From Karalla daura (Eukaryota; Chordata; Actinopteri; Chaetodontiformes; Leiognathidae): DNA of 64,000 bases. Positions 36,765 through 50,569 of this stretch are shown here, one piece after another (the stretch's first letter is position 1; each line of letters opens with the position of its first letter). The notes below the pieces were generated by a model. The model was given only the letters and a program-made list of their open reading frames with translations. It had not been told where the DNA came from and did no database searches. The stretch lies in the NCBI GenBank assembly GCA_029224185.1, contig CM055205.1, positions 3,085,761-3,149,760 on the forward strand. Reading direction: 5' to 3'. The translations under genes and the position numbers were made by a program.

Positions 36765-39700
36765 AGAGTCAAACAAGCAAGGCTGTGTGACAACATCACG
36801 ACCGCACATTGCTCAAGTACCTCACCGATGACATCATCAAGGGTCTCGCTGGTAACAAGATGCAGCCTCAAAATAATCATTGTATTCAGTGACAGACTGG
36901 CCAGAGGGCAATATGGGAAAATGCTACAGCAACCTCACAATGCTATGAACTATGGGTAATATCCTCGGCATCATTGCTGACTTGCTGTAGAGGGCTCATT
37001 CACTGACTTGCTGACTGGCTGACCTGGAAATAGAACAGCACTCATACACCCAATGGCCTTGCATGAACGCGCATCGAAGTCAGTGAGTCCTATGCGAATC
37101 ATCCTCAGTACCTAGCTGACGGAAGCACCACGTCTTTGTATTCAGTGACTAATTGGCTAAACAAAATGAAGGTCACCTCAAGATCCTTTGCAACTGGTTC
37201 CATCCTCACACAGCAGAGGAGAAGAGGCCTGTCCCTGTCAGCCTGGCCTCCCGCAGAACATTCTTAGCTATGGAAACAAAAGTGAGACTCACAGTCGGTT
37301 GATCAAGGTCTCATTCAGAAGCTTAGAATGTAGCAGACACATCTGCACACCTCTGAGTGTACCGACCCTTGCCAGCGCATGCAGAGAGCAAACACAAAAA
37401 AAAGCGCTGTTTTTGAGTGTTATTGATTGCCAGGTTGCCATGAGGTGCCATCATTGAGTAAACTCAATTTTCCACTCTCTTGTGGCTGGAGTTGATTGCA
37501 GCTGCTGCTGTAATTGTCGCTGTGAAATTGGTTTACATCAATCATTTCAAAAGAATCTCAGCTTCACAACGGTGGTTGTCATGGGGGTAAACTCCAGCGA
37601 AGCAGTTGCGCACTACACAGGCAGAGCAGCGGTAAAGGGCCATCGTGATATAACAGGATGTAATACAATTCATGCCCCAAATGACAAAATAAGTATGATT
37701 ATTACGTGGCAGATCATTTATGGTAAATTATTCATTTCAAGAGGCTTCATAATGGTGTCTTGGCTGGGTCACGGCAGAAGACCTCACTTCTCAGACAACG
37801 TAAAGGAAGCTGGAAGCAGTGTCAGATGCACTGTGTGTACCTGCAATGAGTCTTTCATATGTGATGAAATGATGGAAATCCTCAACCCTGGCATTTTTGG
37901 GGAATATAAACCTGAATCTGATACCTCCAAATTCAAAATAGCTTCATTTACTGTCGTTCCCTGATTCTGTGTTTTGCTTGATTGTCTCGGGCTCTGCTGA
38001 AATAAAGTAGGGCGACCTGAATGGGGAATCCTGTACTGTGCTACAGGCAGCCAGTACTGTACATCCAGGATTAGGGTGAGATGGACATGTTGTAGTCTCA
38101 TCAGCTCTGAAGTGGATGAGAGCTTAGCAGCCTGCCAGTCTGCTGCAGGTGCTGGGAGGCATGTCTGCCTGTAATGCTCTCTGCAGTATCATAATACCAG
38201 TGTTTCAGGGAGAGCAAGAGCAGCACAGTATCGGGAAATGTAAGCGATGGTATGTGCTATATCCTTCATCCTACCTGCTCCATGCCTACTGGCTTTGTTT
38301 GGGATCTACTGGAGCCTGTCACTCCTAATTCACCAAACTCATATCCCCCTTTCTGACTTATTGTTGACCTTCCGAGGAGGAAGACATTTACTCTGCCTCT
38401 TGAGCCACAGCCATTCGGAGAGCTTTGCGCGGTAACTATATCTTAATGTGGAAAACTGAAGTTCTCATCACCGTGTCACGCTGAATCTATCAGTGCACAC
38501 CACTGTAATTAGTGGGATAAGATCATCATTTCCATGAGCCGTGACAGTGCCACGACCGTCTGAGGACACAATATCAAACACACAGTGTCAAGCACATTAC
38601 GCGGAGGTTGCACCGGTGGCCGTGACAAATCGCTGATGGATGATGCACAGACACAGGTTACCTGGGGGACACATCACAACATCCTGTTCAACCTCTCCTC
38701 TCCACTGAACCATCAAATATCCAGCGAGCCTGGTGTGACAGAAACCTTGGCCTTTAAATGTTGATGCCGTCTAGTCTGTCCATCGGTGGACCAGGACATC
38801 ACATCCACTGGCTAAATTGCTTCCGGTTTGGCTGTGATCGCAAACAAACCCGCGTTCCGATTGCACATAAGGAGGCATATTGAGCTGACTTGGTGGGGCT
38901 TTGGTCGAGACCAATATTACGCTGTATTATACCGTATCATAACCTAGCTTGCTCTATCCAAGAGAAAATGTGATGTTCTTCACTTGAGTATAATCATTTC
39001 GCCATCTTTGTACATCCAAGGACAATTTGAGCTGACCAGTTTGGACTTTCAGAAGGCGCATGTGAATCATTCTTGCTCCAGCTATGGTCCTAAACCAAGA
39101 ACGAGACTCAATCCCCTGTGAAACTGGCTTTCCCTTGCGGCGCAGAGAGATACGGAGGGGTAATAAGCAGGCATAGTGATTGCAGTGGCTGACCTCTTGA
39201 GTGGAAGTCCTGGACCACAATAACCTGTGCAATATTAATAGAAAAGTGCAGGGCCGAGAAGGATTCTGGGCAAAGAAATGATTTATGCTGGCGATACTGG
39301 CTTGCTGTCTACACACGGGGATGATGTCAGAAACAGACTGTTTCACCAGCAGAAACACACAGAAGAAAGCGGATGACGTCTCAGTTTTGCGTCACAAAAC
39401 CGTTTTTACATGTAATGAATAGACAGGAGCCTGAGGGGGGAGGGGGGGACAATGCAAATGAAACAGGTGCTGGCACCCGACGCCTGGCAGCATTTATCAA
39501 TCCCGCAGCTTCACATGAGACCCGGTACTTCCGTGTGCGGAGCGGAGCAGATGGCGGAGGCCTCTCATCCTCCCTTGTACTCGCTGCAATCTGTTAGGGA
39601 AATGATCCACGGAGAAGATGAGGGAGATGCTTCTTGGTGATATCCCAGAGTGTGTATTTGTGTGTCCTTGTGTATGTGTGTGTGTGTGTGTGTGAAAGAG

Positions 39701-40196
39701 AGAACGCCATGCAAAAGCTATCCATGCACCTCCAGTCTGCAGCGCAGAGTACCTGCAGCACAGAGTACCTTCCCTCCTCTATGCATCGGAGTTCAGACTG
39801 ACCTCAAGTCCAACACATTGAAGTGAGTGGACGTCACAGACAGAGCCATGGACAGACACAGACCAAACTTGAAGTACCATCAGAAAAACCAGCCTGGCAA
39901 CATCTGATACATTATTGGCATATTTCTGTTGCACATAACATCTGATTGGAATCTCCTGCTTTGTAGCACAAACAGAGCTGCAGTTTCCAGATCTGCTGGC
40001 GGCGGCAACATAATGGATGGAGGTAGCAGTGACTAATGGCGAGGAAAATGCATGAATGAAGGCAGCTTTCCACTTCTCTCCCTTGTGGACTATCACGCAT
40101 GGAGCACAGCATGGCTCCGGATAGCGTGCTGCACTGTTAGATCCACGTATGATGTCTGTTGCAGACAATGCTCAATGCAGAGCTCTGTGCTTGATT

Positions 40197-40205
40197 TTTC
40201 TTTCC

Positions 40206-40236
<31 letters not shown>

Positions 40237-40245
40237 TTTTTTTTT
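40197..40245. repeat. (CTTT)n tract ending in poly-T
   Basis: About nine TTTC units followed by ten T. Read on the minus strand this is an A-rich tail followed by GAAA repeats, which can mark the 3' end of a retroposed element, but no element body is recognisable. Confidence 0.85.
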
Positions 40246-42034
40246 ACCCAACCAGGCTAGAGAGAGACTCATCATGCTTGGCAGGGAGATTGCTGCAGTC
40301 CTTGACTATAATTGTGCGCAGCAAAATATTCTCTTTTGGAGAATGATGATTACAAGGGCCGCAGCAGAATGCCTTCCGGTATTAAACCCCATTTCAAATT
40401 GGCTAATTACAGTGCATCCACTGCATTGCAAATGACTGATAATCACGTAAACTGCTCGCATGAATGTTGTCGGGATTGTTATTGCACCTGTTACGGTGTG
40501 CGGCAGCTGTTAACCACATGTTCAATTTGCAAACAGTGTGTTTTACTGGCAGCACAATGCATTAAAGCATCCCCGATGTTCAGTCCAACGGCACAGAATA
40601 GTCTCATAGTCAGACATTTGAGTTTACCGCTCTGTCAGAGATGCAGCGACTCAAACTGTGCGGCTTCGAGTGAGCCAATGCGCACCAGTTTAATATATAT
40701 AGTAAATGGTACTGCTTTAAATGAATACATGCATCCCGTATGACGTGACATCAGTTCACAGTGCATAAAAGTCTGCCTTATACACTTGTGTTGTCTTTGT
40801 GAATGAAGCCCTGTGGATGTGGGAGCAGTCAATAAGTTGATTTCTTTGGGGGGGGGGTAAACGGAGCTTAGTGAGAAGTCCAATACCTGGAGTGGGCCCA
40901 TTGAAGAATGGAGGTCCCGCTTAATGAATCTGAATGGATGGGGAGTTTGCCCAGTAGTCCGGGGGGGATGCCTGCACAGACTGTTGAGATGGATTCCTTT
41001 CAACGCAGACTATAAAAGTGAGGCAAATTCACACGGTCCTAGCGATCCTTCCCCCTGGCTGATCTCACTATGTCATGCTTGGAATGTTCTTATTAATGTC
41101 TATGAAAATGCTTGTTCGTGGAGAAAGGTCAGGAAGTAATCCCTGCGTTTTCTCAACACTGTGACGCAACACTCTTCTGATGGAATGGTCCCTCTTTACT
41201 TCATTGATGACTGCTGATGACTGATTACTGCCGGCTCTCCGTCATCACCCACTCAGTCCTCGGCATGAGTTACGGCTCGATTGTCTGCGGACAAATACAG
41301 GAGATTCAGCGTTCTCATCTTTCACATCTCTCCCTCACACGCCCAGACTTATTACGGCCCGTCAGCCCGGGAATAACCCTCGCAGAACAGCGGGCGAGCA
41401 GTCACAGTGATAAGACTAATGGAAACGATAAAGCGCGCCGGCTCGACATGTTGAACTGTATCCAAAAATCAAGCAGACTGACAAAGTCAATATAGTCAGA
41501 ACAAACCAAACCAAACCCCCGACACCCGGCCTGTGCAGGTGGGGCGCAGCGTTGGTAATCCTGATAAACGCCGAGGCGTCGTGACAGGAAAAAGTGGAGT
41601 TATACTCGTGAAAAGGGCCGAGTCGCAGCTAAAAGTGGCTTTCAATACTTTTGAGCGCGGTTCTCCTTGAGAGACATTAACCCATTCCTGTCCAGTCAGT
41701 GATCCAGGGCGCTTTCATCGCTCCTGGCAACCCCGTTCGCCGTTGTTGCATTGTTTTCGCATCTCCCTGCTATGAGAGAGATGTCCAGAGTAGAGGCAGT
41801 AAGAGATGTACACCTCGCTGAAGTTGTCGCCTAATCCTGTCCACTGTTGGTAGGTCGGCGGCTCTGGAGAACACAGCAGGATCGGCACCAGAAACACTGC
41901 CGACAAAGGTAGGCAAGAGCAAGAATGCCCAACATGGTAATAAAGGGTTCGAGCCTAATCTTCCATATTGCAAAATAGCTATTAATCCACATGTTAATAC
42001 ATAACAACACTCAAATTTCCCTGTCTGTTCCTTG

Positions 42035-42038
<4 letters not shown>

Positions 42039-42075
<37 letters not shown>

Positions 42076-42077
42076 AA
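42039..42077. repeat. (GA)n followed by poly-A
   Basis: An AG dinucleotide run of about 32 bases and seven A. There is no coding signal. Confidence 0.92.
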
Positions 42078-43264
42078 CTATGATTCACAAGATGGAAAGA
42101 TCAGAGAGGGGTCTGAATGAGAGCGGTGATTGCAGGCTCAGAGCCGGTCATTATTACCCCCGCTCCGCCGGGGAATCATAAACATTCCCCTTTGTTAAGA
42201 GAGCCGCTTAATTACAGATGTGTCAGTCAGTTTGTCCTGCCATCACTCCCACTGACATCTCGTTTCAAACACCGGCCGAATGGTAGGAATTATCAGCGCC
42301 CGCGATGCCAGCGGCTGGGGGAGGGGGAGGGGGGGGGACGCCTGGCTGTTTCCACCTCCCGGGCAAATCTGAAGCAGGGAGAGCGACGTGCGAGGCGCGT
42401 TCCCACCGTCCCTGACCTCCCTGCTTTGCGCTCACCCGCTGTTTGTCACTCGGGCCCCTGACAGCGGCTGGCCGTTCTTCGCATATTTTCGTACCGTAAT
42501 TGTAGCCTCATTTAGCGCGCACGGGTGATCGACCTGTCATTTCGTCACGCGTGGGGCCCCCCTGCCGAGAGCGCGTGATATGCAGCGCGACGTCCGTGGG
42601 GAGGACGGACGGCACCGGGTGGACGAGGCCAGAACAGCAATTGGTACACAAAAGAATCGTTGCTTCTCCCCGCCCCCAGGTTTCGTCGGTCCATTTTGAT
42701 GGAACGAGTTTACTGCACTAACGTGGGGCACTGAAAGCCCACTCTGACGCAGGGGGAACCGCTGGTTGTGCTGGCGTTGACTGCACCAATAAATCGCCGA
42801 CGTCTCCACAGAAGTGGAAAAGGCCGCGTGCCTACCATGTCAAAACTGTGATTCGGAAAGAGAAAGAGCATGCAAAGAGAAACATTTCATAGCGTTCTTA
42901 GGCATCTTCGCACAATGGAATTGGTACTCCGAAGGGGGCGAAATGGCAAAAACCACGGGGCCTTTGAGAAGGCATTAATGAAACGCCATACCCCTTGTCG
43001 ACATGTTGAAAACAGCACGAAGAGGCCAAGAGAGTAAAGGCTTTTTGCTCCTCTCGCCCGGTTCACGGTTGGTCTGTTTGTGCCAGTGTGCCAGTGTTGC
43101 CAGAGCCACACTTCCTGGAGAACACAGGATCATCTCTGACGCAGAGATCGCGTTTTACTCTATATATTCCTATTGTGACGTTTTTCAAAATTCAATCTAT
43201 TCTTTATTAATCGTATATGTGACATAATGCTTCTCGACTGAGTTACTTCTACTGCTGCTGCTTC

Positions 43265-43286
43265 GCGCACCATTACGATGGTGCGC
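43265..43286. repeat. Perfect 9-bp hairpin GCGCACCAT-TACG-ATGGTGCGC
   Basis: A perfect inverted repeat with a four-base loop in otherwise unique sequence. The GC-rich stem would be stable. Confidence 0.8.
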
Positions 43287-43975
43287 CATGCTCATACAGT
43301 GTGCCCATGTAATGCAGCGGAGTAACGACCCAACTAATAGCTGGAGATGTTAATAATGGGCCGATGAATTATTTAGTTATTTATTAATGTATTATTCATT
43401 TAAGTGTCCCTGAGCACGGTGTCCGACCAGCGTGCCGGCAGCCAAAGGTACTCAGCTTGGAGCACAAACAGAAATTTGAAGTTCATTCGATTCGCCATGA
43501 AAACGATCGCATTTCCCGGTGCCCAACGTGCTTTGTGCGCCGAGCGTTCGGTGACTCACTCGCCCGGCTCACGTCGGGGCGTCGGACCATCACCGGGGCC
43601 TCACTTCCAGTCTGCCTCCTTCTCAGCTGAAGCTCCGTCCTCACAGTTAGACGAAATGCCATGCGGTACTCGGCCATCTGAGGGGCTGTCGGACTTGCGT
43701 GGCAGTCACTCACACACACACACACAGGCCCTTCTGGACCCCGTTCCTCCCTCGCCACCAGCACCTGGAGCGACGACTGAAACACGCCGCATATTCGTAA
43801 AAGATTGTGCTGCGTTTATTTTCTTCTTTTCGCAGCCTCGACTGCCCATTGAGTCGGTGCATATCAGCATCACTCTCAGGAAGAAAGAGCTACGTGATCC
43901 TCAGGTCTGTATGAGTTGAATGAAATGTGCATGAAAATTGATATGTCTTAGAAGTGTAGACTAGAGTAAGAAGCG

Positions 43976-43976
<1 letters not shown>

Positions 43977-44039
<63 letters not shown>

Positions 44040-44055
44040 ACACAGACACACACAT
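43977..44055. repeat. TA/CA compound microsatellite
   Basis: A short TA run, a CA run of about 60 bases and CAGA interruptions. A second homopolymer-rich A/G tract lies at 44228-44268. Confidence 0.93.
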
Positions 44056-47000
44056 ACTTATATATGTGTCCTATATAATGAAGGCCATCCTGTAGTGTCA
44101 TGGAGGAAGACAAGGTCTAATTTTAGAAGCTGGTGATAAGCTGTGATCCATGCGGGACAGGGTGATATCAAAGGCAATGCATGCTGACTCTGTTGCCATG
44201 GTGATCATAAATTAGGAGGCAGGATGTGAAAAAAAAAAAAAGAAAGAAAAAAAAAAAGAAAAAGAAAATAGGCGATAGGAAAGCCATAGGAATCGACGGC
44301 TCGCATCCTCATCCTCATCCTCGCCGTTTGTATGCGCGACTGTGACCCTCTGACATATGCTGCGTCCATGCACGTCTGCGGTGCAAGGGAATCCCGTCTC
44401 TGCAACGACAGGTGGCTCGCAACGCGACAGCTGGCTCCCCACGGCAAACAAATGCACGCCAGCCCGAACTGCTATGATCAAAAAACTATATAACATGATA
44501 ACTACTCGGCCAACAACATCAGGGCAGAGAGACAGATGGAGACACTGGGCTTTCCTTTCCAACCCTGTCGCCAGTGATTTATCTGTGTCAGATCATTTCA
44601 AATTTGAAAATGGATGAATAATTGATTTGTTCATTAGCTGGCTGTGACATCCAGAACAGTTAATATAACGTAATCTCTAAAAATGGCCCTGGAAAGACAT
44701 TCCCCAGCATGGTGATTCATCATCTGGGCTCTGGCTTTACATCATGCTCTTAAATTCAGATGGGACGCTGCAGTTATTCATCCAGGGAGGAACAAGAGGT
44801 CCAGGCTTGCAGTGTGCATGACATGAAACTGCAGTTTGATCAAACGTGGCTTTGTGAGCTGCAAGGCTTCACAAAGAGTACATGCGGAGACATTGTGAGG
44901 ATGATTAGAAGAATCCATGTTCCGGATATTGTTTTACCAACCAGACTACAGCTATGTATCTGCTTATCGCACAATTGCTATATAATTACTGTATACAGTG
45001 AGTTTAGTCATACTGCTTGGCTGGGTAACTTCTTTTGTCTGGCTGATATGATGAGGATGGGGTGAATCTATGACAATCTATCTATAAAAACAAACAATAA
45101 TGAGGATAATAAAAATGGAACACTGGCTTGACATTGTATAAAAATGAATACAGGCACAGCTGGATTACAAACGAGGCAGGGATCAGATCCATGTTAAGCT
45201 GATCATCAGTAACTTTGGTCGAATGGATAGCCGGACTGAAGTACAACATAACCTGGTACGAGGAGGCCCTGAAATGGGTCCTGCCGAGGCCCCGTGTCAA
45301 AAATCTGTCAATGTAATCTCTGTGGTAAGCTGATTATGATGCTACACGGGACAATTTGGTCCATTCACTTGTCCTGAATCCATCAGATCCACAGCAAACC
45401 TACACCATGTATTATTTCAGGAACTGGGTATACAAAGCTGGGGAGGAACAGGGTCACTGGTCAACTTTATTTTACAAAAAGACAAGACTCGATGCTTTTG
45501 TCTAATGATCGTCCAAAGCCAGGGTTTGCAGAATAACACCCCAGCAGAATATTAGCCAAGTTTGGTTTAGTCTGGGACGATGCCTCACCCATTATGAGAT
45601 GGAGGAAAAGCTCGGAAAACAGTGGCTGCGAGTTACTCTTTGTTGCAAGTACAGAGGTTAACCAGACACACATTTATCAAACAAACCACTTGTCCTTGAA
45701 GACTTTTTTTTTCACTCTTGCAAAACTGAGAGATGCTGTTTCTGCAGAAAACACATATACTGTATATCAGCTTTGTATCGCCCGTCTGTATTTGCCTCCA
45801 AGTGTGACAGTGGCTCAGTCTGTGGCGCTGCTGCAGCCTTCAGAAGATGCTAGAAAACACGCAAAGAGAGGATAAAGAGAGGATTCATAGCTGCCAGATC
45901 CAAGTGTCTTATGAAGGCTGATATGTTATAATAAAGCTATGAAGCAGTATTTATAAGTCACATTTGAGCCACTTGGTAGAAATCACCGTGAGCCTCATAT
46001 TAAGTACAACATGATCACGTTTCGATTTAGTATTTTTTTTCGTATATATGTCACTACTTTTGTGAGGACAAGACTTAGGCAAACCTATTTCAATCACCGA
46101 AGCAAGCGTTTATGGATAATGTGAAACTCTGACTTAAACTTTTGACTAAATTGCCTCTCTGCAGTATCCTGGAACAGAAAAATTTACCTCCATACACATT
46201 TAGGTGAGATTCTTTTGTACATATTGATATGAAACATGTGGGCGTTGTGATACTGCAAGAACCTACAAAAAGCTAATTGTGCAAAAAAGAAACTTTTGGT
46301 TCCAGGCACATATGGCCATTCAAGGACCTGCATCTTTTGCTATGTAGCTAGCTTCGTCTTCAGCTAACACTCCAGCTCATAGAACTGCGGTGAAGAGCCT
46401 CGCACCACGAAGGCAGCTCTGCTGTGTCGGGGCAACGCGTACGCAAGGCCTCTTTCAGGCGATCCTGGAGCGTGGCGCGTCCTCCGCCCAGAGAGGCCAT
46501 CCCTCAGCGCCGGAGTCAATGCCGATGCAATAACGAGATAAAAAGTAAGAAGTACTGAGAGCACTTAGAGGGGCTCTGTGGAGCTAATTGTCTCCTGGCA
46601 GCAGCTCGGTAACATGCGGACGCTGGACAGGTATTGATGCGCTCGCGGGACTCCCAGTAATAAAGCAAATGCATCAAGCCCACAGTATGCCGTTTTCCCC
46701 CGTCTCCGGTGCCGTACCTGATGGATACTGCATTACGTGAGTTTCTCCTCTCAGCTGAAAAAAAACAAACACGCTATCGAATGTGAGATTTGCTTCTCAC
46801 TTAGTGGCTTAATTCAGACACATGCATCGGACAAGAGGCTCAGACGGGCCTCTAAGTGCTCATGGTGGTCGTTATGTCTCGTCTGAGTGTCCCATTGTTG
46901 AGCAACTTTCCCACTGTGCCGGGAGCCCTTCCTGTCCCCCCCCGTACGCCCTGGAGCTGGGACGGTCAGGGCTCTTCCCTCTGTGTCACCGCAAAATCAG

Positions 47001-47939
47001 CTGCGCGCACTCACGGCGCGGCAATTGTTTCATGATTGCTCCAAATTGTCCGAGCCCATCGGAGTCCGGGTTTCAGGCAGCAATCTAACAGCTGACACTT
47101 AATGCTCATTATATTAATATCATTACTCACGGAAATCTCCTCGATTGAATAATGTCCCATAATTTGCTCTAATGGATCCAAAAGCGGCCTGTATAGCTTT
47201 TTTCTGCAATTCATCCCCCAAACAGGATCACCATCGGGATCGCCCTGAGGTCGGGCAAGAGTACGGTGGCAACCCGACCTTGGACCTTGGGGAGTCTGAA
47301 CGCTTTGTGTTTACCTTTTTTTCCCTTTCCCCAACCTCTCTGCCGGTTCTCTGAAACGTAACGTGTGCCGGGGGTGAGAGCGACGCACAGGACCCGCAGT
47401 GAGCCGACTCCACCTGCTGGAATGAGCGGGAACGTCTCGATTCAGGCCCGCCGCTGCCCATCGTTCTCTGGGACCTCGCCCCAGAAATAATGAGCTCATT
47501 TTCAGCACACTCTGTACGCGGATTAATAAGACATTTCACTCTGCTTCCGTAACTCATGTGTTTGCCGTTTTGGAGACCGTCAACTGCACGTTTCCCCAGG
47601 GATGCGTAGATAATGGCAAATCATGCGTTTTGTTTGTTTGTGTTCACCTGTGCGGCGTTTAAGATCGGCATTGAGCACATCGGCACGCGCACACGTGTGG
47701 CTGCAAAACAACGTGGAAGCCCCAGAGGCGCGTACTCCTGAATGTGCAGCGCATAACGTGCAATGCTATGGTGCAGGTCGGGTCTGAAGAGGTTTCGAGG
47801 CAATTCACATTTTGTCGTCTCAGAATAGGAACATTTGTGCGTCCAACACCCCCTTCTTCCCCCCATCTGGGTCAAGCGAAACAGCGTAGTTGGCCACAGT
47901 TATTTTACTGCACGCGACAGTGTATTTCACTGTTCACAT

Positions 47940-47945
47940 TTTATT
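47940..47945 (-). terminator. Candidate OXSM polyadenylation signal
   Basis: AATAAA on the minus strand, 353 bases downstream of the OXSM stop codon. An ATTAAA variant lies nearer, at about 48233. Positions are read directly; use is inferred. Confidence 0.45.
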
Positions 47946-48297
47946 TTTAGCAGACATTGAAACAAATCTAGAAACTGAAAATAAATAGTCACACATCTCT
48001 TGTTCACATCTACGTTCCTTGAACGAATAGACAGTGGGGTGCAGAACAGACTTTGAAACGAATCAAACCTATCAGTCCCTCCCTGGTGACCAATTCTGAA
48101 CATCCTCCATCCAGACATGAAGGGAACGGACCATACCGGAGGCTACTTTGACATTAAACATTATAATGACCATTCTCATGTGTGAATGGAGACGTAAACA
48201 TGAATAACAAGGATCCGTTGCTTTTTGTCTGCGTTTAATCTGCACTTTCAATCCCGAACACTGACCGTTGCTAAAAAAGAAGAAATAATAGTAACAA

Positions 48298-50145
48298 TCA
48301 GACGCTGGCGAGACAGAGAGAGGCGTTGGTGCCGCCGAATCCAAAAGAGTTAGTGAGGGCGACGTGGCGTGGGCGGCGGGTCCGCCACGGCTGCGCCGAG
48401 CAGGGGACGTAGTTCAGGCGGAAGTCCGGCTCGGTGCGGTCCAGGTTGAGCGTCGGGGGCAGGACCCTGTGGTGACAGGCCAGGGCCGTGAAGGCCGCCT
48501 CCAGGGCCCCGGCAGCCCCCAGCAGGTGGCCCGTGGCCCCCTTGGTGGAGGAGACGGCCAGGCCCCCCGGGGCCGGCCGGAAGAGCCTCTCGATGGCCGC
48601 GTTCTCCGCCGCGTCGCCCAGCGGCGTGGACGTGGCGTGGGCGTTCACGTAGGTGACGTCCGCCGGCGGGACGCCGGCGTCTCTGAGGGCTGCAGACATG
48701 CACCTGCAACGGCAGCGGCAGAGGGGTAAAGGGAAACTATCACGTCTTTACTTTCCTGCTGTTCTTAGAGAGGGAGATTGAAAAATAACACGTTTTACAG
48801 AGGTAGCACAAAACTTAGGAATGCAACGCGCTGGGAGGAGGAACAAAGGCTCACAGAATAATCACAAGGTGTTATCTCGTGTTTTGCACAATGAAGGATT
48901 TCATTTCAGACTTGTACATTCAAATTCATTTGCACCTCTTGACTTAGACTCATTCAACCCGAGATAATAAATCCTAGTCCAGTAAGAGCAATGTGGGTGC
49001 ACTTCTATATGTTCTGTGGGGTTGTCTGCATCAAGCTCAAACAACCTCCACAGCATTCCACAAACATGAGGAGTGAAATCTCTCATGCCACAAGCACAGG
49101 TTGATCTGGAGACTCAGACTTCAGCTTTTGGAGCACGTGTGATGGGTTCTCACCTGAATGCTCCATCTCCATCTGCAGTGGGCGCTGTAATGTGGCTTGC
49201 GTCACCCGAGAGTCCATACCCCAGGACCTCTGCATAGATCCTGGCTCCTCTCCTCAGGGCGTGCTCCATCTCCTCCAGCACGAGCACTGCTGCCCCTTCT
49301 CCCATCACAAAGCCCTCCCTCTCTGGGTGGAACGGTCTCGATGCCTGCGGGGGATTGTCGTTCCATTTCGTGGCGAGGGCGCGTGCCCGGGCAAAGCCGG
49401 CTATTGCCAGAGGCCCCACGCAGGACTCGGTCCCTCCGGTAACCATGGCAACTGCATCCCCATGGGCGATGAACCTGGCAGCATCCCCTATGGCGTGCGC
49501 CCCAGTGGTGCATGCCGTGGAGACGGCATGGTTGGGACCCTTCAGTTTGTGTTTGATGCTGATGTGCCCGGCAGCCATGTTGACCAGGATGCGAGGCACA
49601 AAGAAGGGACTGACTTTGTTATATCCCCTCTCTTTGAAGGCAGCCGAGGTGCGGGCTATTTCATCCAGTGACACCATGCCCATACCAACGGCCACCCCAG
49701 TGTGGAGCTGCTCCTCTACGGTCTGGGGGTGCCATCCCGAGTCCTCCAGGGCCAGTTGAGCAGCTCCTATGGCCATGACAGTGGCTGGGGACATGCTGTT
49801 GATCTCTCCTCTGGAGACAAAGTTTTCCTCCCTAAACTGACCCGGTCCATCCCCCCTGGGAACCAGTGCTGCTACTCTGCAGGGAACAGTCTGGTACTCC
49901 TCTGACTCCAGGGCTACGATCCCCGTCTGACCCTGGATCAGACGCTCCCACACCAGGCCGGTCCCTGTGCCCAGTGGACATACCAACCCTATACCAGTAA
50001 TAACCACTCTCCTCTGGGCTTTGCCAGAGCTGCAGGGTCTGGACTGTTGTGGAGGACAAACACATACAACATGTGGAGGGAGAGATCTGGCGATCAGTGC
50101 TCTCAGCTGCAGTCTGGTCCAGCAGCTCAGTGTTAAAGCAGACAT
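48298..50145 (-). CDS. oxsm: Mitochondrial 3-oxoacyl-ACP synthase (beta-ketoacyl synthase)
   Basis: OXSM condenses malonyl-ACP with an acyl-ACP in mitochondrial type II fatty-acid synthesis, supplying octanoate for lipoic acid. Two coding exons: 50145-49154 (donor CAG/GTGAGA) and 48703-48298 (acceptor TTGCAG), joined within an Arg codon, giving 465 aa (human 459). The catalytic residues of the KAS II (FabF) family are all present: Cys212 in VSTACTTGAH, His353 in NAHATSTPLGD, Lys385 and His390 in STKGATGH. The C-terminal NSFGFGGTNA loop is intact. Residues 1 to about 42 are rich in Arg, Leu, Ser and Cys without acids, as in a mitochondrial presequence. Intron 1 is 450 bp. A possible 5'-UTR intron acceptor (TATTAAG) lies at 50193. 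The gene is divergent from NGLY1. Confidence 0.97.
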
Positions 50146-50569
50146 GCCGTGTCTGTCAGAGACACAAAGCGTGCCTGCAGCTCCGATCCCACCTTAATAT
50201 CAGGTAAATAGTAGTAAAAAAAAAGAAGCCAAAGTCTGTCACTTACAGATCGGAGGCTACTTCATGTAAACATTCCATCCATGAATCTGCCTGACGCTCT
50301 CATGAGGTAGCTACTCTGAACGCCGGACTACTCATTCGATAATACACAATTAAAAATACGAATGAACATACATTTACATGTACATAAATAAGCGGCGAAA
50401 TAAATTCACGATATAAATGTTTTTTCCCCCCACAACAAATATGTATCTACTCAGGCGGCGGTAGGTCAGCTATAGCCAGGACTCCACTCCCCTATCATTA
50501 GCATTAGCATTAGCATTAGCCTCAGCTTCAGCAGTAGTTCGCGGTGAGGTCCGACCCACGCGCTCCGGG
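50146..50569. promoter_or_regulatory. Bidirectional OXSM-NGLY1 promoter
   Basis: Only 424 bp separate the two start codons on opposite strands, so both promoters must lie here or in first introns. There is no obvious TATA box. The left part is AT-rich (50330-50450). Just upstream of the NGLY1 ATG is a CATTAG/GCATTA hexamer repeated four times (about 50496-50520), followed by CAGCTTCAGC. The head-to-head arrangement matches human NGLY1/OXSM as I recall it. Confidence 0.7.

Larger units (their letters stand above)
29241..47939. other. Gene desert between LRRC3B and OXSM
   Basis: About 18.7 kb without a recognisable exon on either strand. Repeats are listed separately. Non-repetitive stretches rich in TAAT/ATTA cores, at about 31680-31850, 37480-37760, 40290-40620, 43320-43400, 44620-44760 and 46980-47210, resemble vertebrate conserved non-coding elements. 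The human LRRC3B-OXSM interval is also a large desert, so long-range regulatory DNA is expected here. An LRRC3B or neighbouring developmental-gene target would be a guess. Confidence 0.5.

Noticed and set aside
37482..37964. A 160-codon plus-strand frame beginning MAGVDCSCCCNC
   Set aside because: There is no recognisable domain, the start is arbitrary, and the base composition matches the surrounding intergenic DNA.
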